Source: Ectobius pallidus (Eukaryota; Arthropoda; Insecta; Blattodea; Ectobiidae). Taken from it: a stretch of 64,000 nucleotides of DNA. A model generated the notes under the pieces. That model was not told the origin of the DNA and did not search any database. It worked only from the letters and a program-made list of their open reading frames with translations. The translations under genes were made by a program, and so were the position numbers. Positions 47,071-57,434 of this stretch are shown one piece after another; the first letter of the stretch is position 1; the number at the start of each line of letters is the position of its first letter. The DNA is taken from positions 40,873,825-40,937,824 of the forward strand of contig CAXKWD010000005.1 of NCBI GenBank assembly GCA_964059195.1. The letters are read 5' to 3'.

Positions 47071-47129
47071 TACATTAAAACACACATAATGCATGCACCG
47101 ATTACCTGAATAAGAGAAATGTCATTATT

Positions 47130-47375
47130 AGGCCTAAGTGCCAGAATGGTGTTTTATGAGATTGTGTGGTGGACGGGAAATGTCTGTCCGTCCGTCCGTC
47201 CGTCCGTATGCCTGTACGCGCGACAACTCAAATACGCTTTATCGGATTTTCATGAAACTTAGTATACCCATTTATAACATCCATGGGACGAAGCCTGTTG
47301 ATTTCGGACCACATCGGTTGACTGGTAACAGAGTAATTCCCAATTTAGTTCCTATTTTATGGTAATATGTATATT
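47130..47375 (+). repeat. Modular repeat, linker plus block
   Basis: AAGTGCCAGAATGGTGTTTT, a CCGTCCGTCCGT run, then CGACAACTCAAATACGC and CATGAAACTTAGTATACC, ending in TATTTTATGGTAATATG. Confidence 0.87.
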
Positions 47376-47549
47376 AGACAGGATCTTGCAAACCTGTTAT
47401 CTTGAAAACATATTATTTTACAGTATCCATCCAAATATTGATTATTTTGAAAACAATATTACCAGCTGAAAGTGAATGTAACTTTTGTTTAATTGTATAT
47501 CGTTCTTGTGTTCTTTCTCCGCAAGGCAAACTGCGTTGTGCAGAAAGAA

Positions 47550-47800
47550 TGAGTAATAAATACACGGCTTTAAAAGTTGCAATACGGTTAGCTTTGACAA
47601 ATAACACTACCCACATAATCCTTCACATATGCTTATCAAACTTATTCTTCCGTAAGCCCTGTTTAATGAATCGATCTGGAGGTTAACTTGGAAATCGATT
47701 ACAAAATTTACTTATTTTCTGCATATCATAATTGCAATTATCACAGATTAAATAATAGCATTCTAGCACTTTACTATATCAGTTTACCTGATTTTATTGT
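47550..47800 (+). repeat. Modular repeat copy lacking the tRNA-like segment
   Basis: The leader (TTGACAAATAACACTACCC, near 47600) joins directly to the 3' body (TAAGCCCTGTTTAATGAATC ... ATCAGTTTACCTGATTTTA). The tRNA-like part and first half of the body, present at 46246, are deleted. Confidence 0.8.
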
Positions 47801-47804
47801 TTGA

Positions 47805-48520
47805 GCATTTCTCTGCATAAAAAATGTAAAGCACCTAAATATTACTACTCTTTTGAAAAACTGTTTAATGAGACATGTAAGTTTTATACTGTTGTATAAA
47901 ACTGTATTATATACTTATCTGTTATAAGTTGTTGTAATAATTATTGTAAGTACCGGTATGTAATTCATACCAATTATTTCATTGATTAGATTTTGATAAA
48001 GTACTAATACTAGACGGCTTAAAATTTGAACATGAATATTTCATTGACTACATTCTAATAAAATACTCATACGTATTAAAATTTTAATGTGAATATTCTC
48101 AGAGATATATTCAGAGTGAGATATTACAAAATCTGAAAGTTATACTTACTTCCTTTGGAAATATTTTCTTCAATTCTGGGAGAAACTTGAAATATACTGA
48201 TTAGTTTAATACGTCCAAATGAATTACTGGCTACATCCTTGTTAAAAGTACATCACAATGTTGGTGGATCAAACGCGGTATTAATTGGAAACAGTAAACT
48301 ACATTAAAGCAATTGCAGTTAGTCGCTCACTGAATTTAATACGGGTAAACAATCAAAAACAAACAAACAAACAAAACAAAATATATAAAATATTGCGACT
48401 ACAATTTGCATCTCTCATCTATGAGTCAGGACTTATTCTGAGTACGGATCCCGTACGTATTTAACCAATTTTTTTAACTACTGATATTTTGCATATTATA
48501 ATAGATGTGACCGTTAATTA
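47805..48520. other. Gene-free region
   Basis: AT-rich. An AAAC/CAAA-rich simple run lies near 48354-48380. No gene recognised. Confidence 0.5.
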
Positions 48521-48524
48521 GTCG

Positions 48525-48725
48525 CTGTTCCGGTACCGATCAACCGATTTGTTCTAAAATCAATAAATTTCTTCCCATGGACGTTATAAATGCGTATACC
48601 AAGTTTCATAAAGCCGATAAAGTTTTTTTCTTCTATTTATCGCGCGTACAGGCACACGGACAGACAGACGGATGAACGGACAGACGGATGAACGGACAGA
48701 CATTTTCCCGTACACACAATCATTA
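48525..48725 (-). repeat. Modular repeat, block and linker, reverse copy
   Basis: The plus strand shows CGGTACCGATCAACCGATTT, CTTCCCATGGACGTTATAAA, GCGTATACCAAGTTTCAT and a GGACAGACGGATGAAC tandem (three units, 48657-48705), ending in CCCGTACACACAATC. Confidence 0.86.
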
Positions 48726-49306
48726 GTATCCGTAACTAAGATAAATAAGAGAAGTTCAGATGTATCAATTTCTGTAAGTAGAAGTAATAAGCAAACCTAC
48801 GTATTAAAGAGCACGCTTTCATTTCCAGAAGTTCTATCCAAGTAGTACTTTACATATAACTTTATTATTTGTTCACTTGACAGTATATAAACATTAATTA
48901 ATAAGACTACTTACTACAATACTGGGCATAACATAATAAGATGCTTCAATAATATCGCATGGCCCACTAAATCCTAAGCATAACGTATCAAATTGTAGAT
49001 CGCTCTGATAGTGAAGCCCGCTCTGTTTGATTCTTTTCTTTATAATTATGTCAGTTTTGATGAATAACAATAAAACATTTTGAAGAAATCATATCATTGA
49101 ATAATTAAACGCAGCTGCTGTTGATATAATATTGTGCATTCTCTCGAAATATGCTGCTACTGATACCTGCATTATATGATAATTTATTCTTCACATAAAT
49201 TATCCTGTGCAAGTAATAGACCTAATGTAATTCATGACATTGATTTCAGATTGAATTTAATTCATTCATAATCTATATCCCCGCTATAGACCTATAACCA
49301 GTGTAT

Positions 49307-49517
49307 AGATCCCGCACGAAATCTGTGCCGATTGCCTAAGTCATTGCATTACGTTTTCGTGAGGACTGTAGCGTCGATTGGCCTGCTACCTATCTCTCTC
49401 GCACAACAGTACCTCCCTTTCTATTTGTAAAGGCCAAGCTACCTCTCTCTCTCGCACAATAGCATGTCTCTCTCTAGAGAGTAACGGTCTCATCGGCACA
49501 GATTTCGTGCGAGATCT
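49307..49517. mobile_element. Small TIR element (MITE candidate)
   Basis: AGATCCCGCACGAAATCTGT at 49307 begins a 26-bp end that is repeated in inverted form at 49492-49517 with one mismatch. The interior is CT-rich and holds its own direct repeat (GCTACCTATCTCTCTCGCAC and GCTACCTCTCTCTCTCGCAC). There is no coding capacity, and target duplications are unclear. Confidence 0.7.
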
Positions 49518-49519
49518 TT

Positions 49520-51470
49520 ATCTTAGGCCTACGCTTACGTCATTAATATTGTCTGTGTATTTTGTGAAATCTTTACATATTTTCTCAATTTCTTATATCA
49601 GTGTATACGAGTATAAAGGTTAAGGACAAGCACACTACATTAATTCTTTGGGTATGTATTGTGCTGAAATGTACTAATTTCAGTCCAAAAACAAGTTTAT
49701 ATAGAGAAATAATATTCCTTTTTTAGTTGCTATGAATATAATTTCCACACAAGTTTGTAGATGTAATTTAAATAAAATACTTTACGCCAGCAAAATGCAG
49801 TATAATTCGTTTTATATTTTTATGTCTGAGTAGATGCACTACATTCCAGAATGAAACATCTTTAACATAATTAATAATTAATAATAAATAATACCTACAT
49901 TATGAATCTATCAAAATTTTAGCTAGCACGAATCGCTAGTAATAACTAAAGCTACGATCAATTTTTTGGTCCAAATTTCTACAACCATCAAACTGGATCA
50001 TGTGACATCGACAACTGCTATTATATACAATTTCATGCTATATTTTCCATTCAATTCTGTTGAATGTAACGGATTAGGAACGTTTCTAGTTTTGCATCCA
50101 AAGATATTAAATCAACCAATGAGCGCCATCGTGGCCCGCATGACGTACTAACATGACATCTTGCTCAGAAGAGGCGAATCTGTTCGCTGCAATGTGCGAA
50201 CATTAACCAAGATTATAATGTGAAATACTTGAAACAAAAAGCTTAACAAAGGCTTAGGCAGATTTTGAATTTACAAAAATACTAGGATATCTATAACCAT
50301 TATTACACCCAGCGTAAAAGTTGAGGTGTTTTGGAAGTTATGAAAAAGATTCGGAAAAAAATGTGGTCAATATGTTCATACCGACCGCCATGTCGATTGT
50401 TACAGCAATCTATTTTCATTTCGGGTGAACAACTTACAGTATATTTAACCAAAACGCACCGTCGTTCGCACAGTTAGAAATAACTGTACAGAAATACAAC
50501 GTGATACAACATTTGAACCAGAAATTTGGATCGTGGGACATCGGCTTTATATTTCCAATTCCTATCATATTAAAGTATTTCTATATTTATTTTTCCATTA
50601 AGCGTTCATTACTCAACGTATGCTGATCTCCTTACGACTACGTATATTTTGAGCACTGAATATATTCATGCAATCACATCGGATGGTGAATAGAACATTC
50701 ATTTTACTGAGCAAATACTGTAGTTTTCATTGATTTTAATCTTTCGCCAGAAAATGCTATTAAAACTCTGAAATTATTCTGCATATACCTCATTTAAGAA
50801 GCAATCTTTACCCTTAGTGTTCTCAAAATCTTATTTGTATACCGGGAAGTTTGAGGAAACATTTGTGTTGCTAACAACATTTGGTGGGATGATGCAGGTG
50901 GAAAACTTGAAAGGATTAATGCGGATTGGTGTGCTCGATTTGTTAACAAACAGACGCCTGAGATGCTAGAGCTTTGCATTATATGAATAATAACACTTGT
51001 AGTACACTCGTCTCTTCTGTGAATTGCTCTCTCTCTCCTATCACTATTTCTTCTTCAAGATGGGGAAATGAAAGCAAAAGCTTGCTAATTGAACAAGAGC
51101 AATGCCTCACTACATGAAAGAAAATATACTGTACATATTTTATATGTAGGCTTCATGTCCGCATCGCAATGGTATGTTTTCTGTTCAAGCATACAGTCTC
51201 AAATTAGAAACTTTGCACTGTTTATTGGTTGGAAATTGTTGAAGTATTTTAAAATATGTCCAGTGTTCTTATTCCAGAAAGCTGTTGATCATTCTGATCG
51301 AGTTTAAATGTTATTTCAGTAAGGAACTGTATAGACGAAAATAGGCTAAATAAATATTTTTCCACGAACTCCTAAAGCTTCAATAAAATACCCCTTTCAT
51401 GACATTTTTTTCCCCCTCGCATATGAAACACACGAAGGAAACCAACAAAACATTCAAACCGAATTCATAC
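49520..51470. other. Gene-free region
   Basis: Nothing recognised. Short open frames have no family resemblance. Confidence 0.5.
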
Positions 51471-51477
51471 TAACCAC

Positions 51478-51605
51478 TGCCCGTCCGTGTGTCTGTACGC
51501 GCGATAACGCCAATAGATTTTTATGAAACTGAGTATACATCCTTTAACGCCCACAGGACGAACGCTATTGATTTTGAACGAAATACCGGTTAGGTCGACC
51601 GGAAC
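51478..51605 (+). repeat. Modular repeat, block fragment
   Basis: CGTCCGTGTGTCTGTACGCG, CGATAACGCCAATAG, TTTTATGAAACTGAGTATAC and ACCGGAACCGGTCAAATG. More diverged than the other copies, and it lacks the linker. Confidence 0.75.
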
Positions 51606-51734
51606 CGGTCAAATGCTTCTAAAATGACAAATAATCGCTAGCCTATACGAGTACTACAAAGCCGCATGGCTAACTGAGTGGCATAATTATTTGCCTACTT
51701 CCAGGTGAGCCAGAAATAAAAAAGAATTGGCATA

Positions 51735-52504
51735 ATCCCATTTCTAAATGGGCAGAAAGACACGACTTAAAGCTAAATCCTAGGAAGTCACAAGCTATCA
51801 TAATAGGGCTCAAGCGGCAATTGTCTAAAATAGATGTCAATTTTCTAAACCAAGTGAAATTAAATGATTCTATAATTCCTTATAGTAATACCGTTAAATA
51901 CCTTGGCATATACATTGACCATAATTTAACGTGGGATATGCAAGTCGCTAATATCTGCAAAACAACATTTGCAACGCTGCATACTCTGTATAGTATAAAA
52001 GACTGCCTCCCGTTTCAATTAAGAAAAACACTTGTTCAGACACTCATTTTGCCTCATTTTGATTATTGTGACGTCCTACTTACTGACTTAAACAGCAATT
52101 TGACTCAAAGACTGCAACGTGTTCATAATGCGTGCGTCAGATATATATGTAACATTCGTAAATATGACCACATAACACCGTCACTGGAATCACTTCGATG
52201 GGTACGCCTGCGTGAGCGAAGATATTTTCACTGTCTCATACTGCTCTATAGAATCCTTCATACCTCAACACCTAGCTATCTTTCCAGTCGCTTTCATTAC
52301 CTTTCTTCCTACCATAACTTGGGCACGCGCTCTCAGCTTGACCCCTTACTATCCATGCCTCTTTACAGAACTACACATTATTCGAATTCGTTTACAACAA
52401 CAGCTATTCGTCACTGGAATTCACTGCCTAGCCATCTCAGGAGCTGCCAAACGACTTCACAGTTCAAGCGCCATTTAATAAATTTAGTATACAATAACAT
52501 TTAG
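51735..52504 (+). pseudogene. CR1-like LINE reverse transcriptase, thumb and C-terminal region
   Basis: The frame is open from about 51675 (before the element begins) through the TAG at 52502-52504, with no internal stop. It shows KWAERHDLKLNPRKSQAI, then VKYLGIYIDHNLTWDMQV, LPFQLRKTLVQTLILPHFDY, RLQRVHNACVRYIC, YHNLGTRSQLDPLL and IRHWNSLPSHLR, the C-terminal pattern of CR1/L2/Daphne-type RTs. The TTG at 51821 is not a true start. The catalytic palm and the endonuclease are missing through truncation, so there is no activity. Open frame and clear motifs suggest a young insertion. Confidence 0.88.
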
Positions 52505-52741
52505 GAATTGATGCTAATTAGTAATATATTTTAATTTTCATTATATTTTGTAATAACTAAGAATGTATTTGTTTAGACTTTCATCATTTTTTTTTCTTTA
52601 TTTTTAGTCATTTGTATTACTTATGTTCTATTTTTTTTTCTTTGTATTTAATGTTCGTTTCTTGTATTCATGTATATCAGTTCTATGTTTTATTATTAAT
52701 CATTATTATTATTATTATCATTATGTATTTCATGTTTTTGC

Positions 52742-52786
52742 CCTGGCTGAGTGGTAGAGAAGGCCTTATGGCCTTAACTCCGCCAG

Positions 52787-52824
<38 letters not shown>

Positions 52825-52825
52825 A
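52742..52825 (+). repeat. LINE 3'-terminal hairpin and TAAA tail
   Basis: CCTGGC (near 52743) pairs with GCCAGG (near 52783), and the inner AAGGCC/GGCCTT pair closes a TTAT loop. The hairpin is followed directly by about nine TAAA units, then TAATAATAAT. LINE RTs of this group can recognise 3'-end structures, so this hairpin is a likely recognition site (inference). Confidence 0.75.
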
Positions 52826-52962
52826 ATAATCATTGTTTACGTTCTTCTGGATTATTTTGTTTAGCGAAAATTACATATGAATGATTTGGTAGTCGTAGAT
52901 TAATGATTAATAAAGCTTTAATGGTCTTTATGTCTGCAACCAATGGAAATATTTTTTAAATC

Positions 52963-53342
52963 CTATTTTTAATTATTTCCACCCTAAAACATTCGGAATG
53001 ACCGATGTATCTTGAAGGTCTGTGCAGATTTTCTTTGTAGGCTTAAAATAGGAAAACTGTAAGTCATATCAGAAAACTGATTTCACCAGCAGTTACGGAT
53101 TTTGAGGGATCTACAAGTTTGATCCTATGACTTCTGCCGTATCGTCATCTGTTATATCTTAGAGTTCTGTATATTTTATTTTAAGTAAATCTTGTATATT
53201 TTCCTAGCATTATGTAATTTTATACAATCTTATAGGACAGTTAGAATAATAAAATTTGGCAGAAATACGGAACCATTTACTTCCCATAAGCTTGCAAAAT
53301 TTGGTGCTTCTAGCTGCCCCAAAGATATGGAAAAACTAGTTG
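52963..53342 (+). repeat. Left arm of a large diverged inverted repeat
   Basis: Aligns with the reverse complement of 54790-55115 over its whole length. Shared strings include AAGGTCTGTGCAGAT, TTACGGATTTTGA, GGTTATATCTTA or TGTTATATCTTA, and ATATGGAAAAACTAG or GTATGGAAAAACTGA. Clear substitutions and small gaps separate the arms. Confidence 0.8.
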
Positions 53343-53393
53343 AATTAGCCGTGACGTCATTCACATCTACAACAGTCTAAAATTCAGGCATGC

Positions 53394-54419
53394 CAAACTC
53401 AACTTTTACAGACGTGAGGGTCAACTCGACTTCTTAATTTAAAGTCCAAGGGCCGCATGACCAAATTAAAGTACAGTATAACTTCTGATATGATAAAATT
53501 AAGCGTGCTTTTATATTTTGTAGAAAACAACCATCAGACTTAAATTTTAACACTATCATTCTGGCCATTTGATGCTATATGTATTACAATTAATACTTTT
53601 TATATACAGCTCATTGAAAATGGGTGGATAACCAAAATAACAGAACTTTAATGTAAATTCGCTTACAAATTTTAGGCTTACATTCATTATTCATTAATAA
53701 TTGTGTTATGTTGGAAGCCTACTGATTGGAGTCACAAGAAATGCGGGAATCTACCAGGTAGGTAGAAAAATGAATTAAACTGTTACTTACCAGATACCCT
53801 TCCCAAGGCCTCAGTTTAAATTTAAAGTCTTAATATTATCATGCAATGAATTTACAAACTGATATTTCCTCTTGTAAATTTAAATTTAAGCATTTTTAAA
53901 TGCACTGCAATATCTGCCTTGAATGTCAATTCTTCAAGGCAATTACTATCGTCACATAGCTTATCAGGTGATTCGCCTTTCATTTCTAAGAAAATTTTAT
54001 TTTCATCTCGTTGGGACCAAAAGTGTTTTAAAACTTGATGACAAGAAAGCCAGCGAACTTCTTAATGGTATGGCAAGTCCTCAAATTCATTACCTAGGCC
54101 TATATAACTAGTGGGAAATTTAAGTTGATTCAGTCCCCTGGAACAAATAAAATTAGCTATCTTCTTAATAGAATTAAAAATTAGGTTCATTTTTATTGTT
54201 TCGAACAGTGTTTCCTGGTGAACAATTCACTATACATAGGTATTTCAGTAATCTAAGAGACACTTGTCTTCTATACTGATAGAAAATCAGATTTTAGTAG
54301 ATTTTATTTTACATTACATTTTTTATTGGCGGACAAATTTATACATTTTACCTAAAACTTTAGAGGGCCGCTTTTCGTAACTAAGAGGGCTGAATGTGGC
54401 CCGCGGGCAACACACCTTA
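53394..54419. mobile_element. hAT-like transposon remnant
   Basis: The left end TCAGGCATGCCAAACTC with GGGCCGCATGACC (53450), and the right end TGTGGCCCGCGGGCAACAC (54395), look like the two ends of a hAT-group element with a 'GGCCGC' subterminal motif. Flanks TCTAAAAT and TCTAAATA are a possible imperfect 8-bp duplication. The ~1-kb interior has no transposase. It lies between the arms of the larger inverted repeat. Confidence 0.45.
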
Positions 54420-54469
54420 TCTAAATAATCCACTCTAACATTGATTTTACCCACAACCATGTGAGATAG

Positions 54470-55215
54470 AAACTTGAAATTTGGCAGAACTATAGCTTTT
54501 ATCACATAACCGATGGAAACATTCTGAAGAGTGCGGACAGGTCAAACGATAACAGTTCATCAAATTTCATATTTTAAGCTAATATTAATGTCAGTGAGTA
54601 GGGGAAAACCTTTAAAGTTTCTGGAGAGTAAACAATTAAAAATTGACCTTTTTTGGAATGTCCCCAACGGTTATAGGCTAAAAGCTATAAGTTTTCCAAA
54701 TACCATATTCACGTGGAAGTGGTAAACATTGATGTCAGATAGTGGATGATCTAGTCTTTAGAAGATGTGGATAACGATATGGTTATCCAGTCAGTTTTTC
54801 CATACTTGTAGGGCAGATAGAAATACAAAATTGTGGAAGCATATGGAATCGTGTTATATGATGTGAAGAAAATCCACAAATTACTTATAATAAAAGATCA
54901 AACTCTACGTAAGATATAACCGATGGAGATACGACAAAACCTCAAGGGATCAAATTTCTAGATCTATCAAAATCCGTTACTTCCTGTGTAATCGGATTTT
55001 ATACGACTTACCTTTTAGCTCTATAAGCCTCCAAAGAAGATCTGCACAGACCTTAAAGTTGCATGCGCCATTTTGAATGTTTTTTGGGGTAAATAATTAA
55101 AAATTTGAACTTTCTGGAACACTTATGTCAGTTACAGGCTAGAAACTATAAGTATGCCAAATTTCAAGTTTCTGGCTAATCTGGAAGTGGGCAAACAATT
55201 ATGAGTGTCAGCAAG
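54470..55215 (+). repeat. Right arm of inverted repeat with diverged direct repeats
   Basis: The stretch 54790-55115 is the right arm (inverse of 52963-53342). Beside it, 54625-54735 and 55085-55215 are diverged direct repeats (ACAATTAAAAATTGACC vs ATAATTAAAAATTTGAAC; TAGGCTAAAAGCTATAAG vs CAGGCTAGAAACTATAAG). ATAACCGATGG recurs at 54507 and 54917. No coding capacity. Confidence 0.75.
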
Positions 55216-55219
55216 TTAG

Positions 55220-57300
55220 CTAGTGGCTTTATAGTAAATTTATAGCGATGAATTTGTATTTGAAAAGCAGGTATATAATTCATTAATTGTATATTTAACA
55301 CATATAACAGTGTTCATTTAAATTACCATAATTTATACTGAAAACTGAGCATGCTTGTAGCAGATATTGCATCAAGAAGAACTTCTGTATAAAATAATTC
55401 TTTGTGGTATAATGCACTTAATACACTATTCATTCAACACAAATGTTAGACAAGCAAGATATCTAGTGTAGGAAACAATGAATTTCGAACACATCTAATT
55501 TTACAGTAGTTATATTTTCTCATCTTTACTGTAGGCTTACACTAACAAAATATGAAAGTAACAAAAATCTTCGAATCCATCATGTTTTATTTATGCAGTG
55601 ATTTTTTATTCATTTTGGTACATACTATATGCTTAATTTTCTTCCAGAATTCTTGCTTTCCACATGTGCATTGTTTTGTTTATTCCTTATAAATAAACAA
55701 ATGAAATAAGTAATGATACCTTATTATTATATTATTGGAACTACTTTCTTAAGTTGTTTATTAAACAGCTATAGCAGTTATTTTTTCTGCTTTATCACCT
55801 ACTCCTTGAGTAGAAAAGAGAAAAGGTTGTATAATAATGTCTAAGTTTAATGTGACTGTGTGTATACACAGTAACACCAGCATAGTGATCCTTGAATTTT
55901 AAGATCCTTTTCTTCTGTGTACAGAACCTGAAGCTGGGAGATCTGCATCTTTATTTGTAAAGCAAAGAACTCTACCTCTTCGTCGCTGAGCAAGTGATGT
56001 AATCGATTATGCTTTGTCTTTTATGGTAGTCGCGCCTGTTGGGGGATCTCAAAGTTCATGTTCCAGTTCTTTGAAAATGAATACATAAGACTGATGCTTC
56101 AAGTCATGTGAAAACTAAAGTAAAATATTACTAACGTAAACTATCAAATACGTGCCATCAATTTATATAATCTATACCAAAATGTGACATGTAGCGTTGT
56201 ATACGGTCAGTTGGACTTATGAGCGAGAGTAATAGGGTGTCGTAATAATTAATAAGTAGATAAATTTTATTTCCTTTATATTTACAGTATTTATTTGTAG
56301 CGTATTCAGTGTTAAAGTTACAAACTTTATTTTATACATTATTTTACTTCAACAGATAATGTTGTGGAGAAGTTGCATTCTGGCCAGTTTATTAATTTTT
56401 GAGCTTTAAAAATATCATATTTCAAGTGAAACTTGTTGCACAATTTTTCAGTAAAATTTATGAACTTATTAAAATGCGATCAATGGCATCGCAAATTGGT
56501 TTTTCTATACCGCTATTAAGTTACTGCGGAAAAATATAGTCACTGCATATCTTAAATAAAATAAAAAAATTCATGCTGAAAATATATATACACATTTTAT
56601 TGTTTTCAGAAATGTTGGCTTATTACAAAAACATGCACTTTGTTATTCATACTCTATGCCAGTGGTGTTCAATTTGCGTCCGTGGCCTAATTTTTGGCAG
56701 TCTGCAAACAAACACTAATTTTAATTACAATGCATAAGTTTTGATGGCCTGCTAACTTGACACTGGTGTTATTCGCTAACATTACAAAATTGAAGCCAAA
56801 ATTTAAACACACACTATAATAATCCAAATGTTAGTAATATAATCATGATATATTTGTGTAACCTAAGTATCATGTAATTAATAAATCAATAAACCATGTG
56901 GTAGTTAATCATCAAAAAGAAAATGGCCCTTTAGTCTGAAAAAGATCTGCTCTATACAGTCAGGGTATATAGAAATACATTGAAAATAAAATTGTGGGAA
57001 AATGGATTTGCATGTAGCTAGAATAAAAAATGTGAACATAGCTTCCAAAGGAGTGCCCATAATTAAAAAAATATAATTCTCACAAAAATTGTAAATATTT
57101 CACCCCCTATCCCCCTTAAAACCTGTAATTGAGCTACAGAAATATAGCTGCCGATATACAAATAAAAAAGAATGGGAGAACTGCAATAACAATATGAAGG
57201 TAACAGAATATCCTAATGAGCAGCCAGAGGAATCTTTGAAGGACACAAACGGAGTGAGAAATGCACTAAGAAAGATGTATGTAATGAAAACAAAGAAGAA
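55220..57300. other. Gene-free region with one minor minus-strand open frame
   Basis: No gene is assigned. A 75-codon minus-strand open frame at 55796-56020 includes LSDEEVEFFALQIKMQISQL, which looks more protein-like than its surroundings, but it has no ATG near its start and no family match. At 56660 CAGTGGTGTTCAATTTGCG resembles a hAT end without a partner. Confidence 0.4.
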
Positions 57301-57307
57301 CTAATAA

Positions 57308-57430
57308 TACCCACATTGAATGTAGCCTCGGAACACTAAAGAAAGAACTCAAACTTCAAAATATATTATCAAGCCTGAAAGCTGATGTAGACCTATTAGG
57401 CCTCACTGAAGTTCATAATATAAAAATCTG
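57308..57430 (+). pseudogene. LINE endonuclease N-terminal scrap
   Basis: One frame reads SLGTLKKELKLQNILSSL then DVDLLGLTEVHN, resembling the start of a LINE apurinic-type endonuclease (the NVRSL ... DILGLQE pattern), with the metal-binding Glu in TEVH. Nothing recognisable follows. Confidence 0.45.
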
Positions 57431-57434
57431 CACG

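Larger units (their letters stand above)
51720..52825 (+). mobile_element. CR1-like LINE 3' end, 5' truncated
   Basis: An RT C-terminal frame, a 3' UTR (52505-52740), a terminal hairpin (52742-52788) and a TAAA-type tail (52789-52825) form one truncated insertion. Such 5' truncation is usual for LINEs. Confidence 0.85.

Noticed and set aside
47402..47686. 94-codon open frame
   Set aside because: Runs into a known modular repeat copy (47550 on); no protein-family pattern.
56655..56720. Possible hAT terminus CAGTGGTGTTCAA
   Set aside because: No partner end or target duplication could be found.
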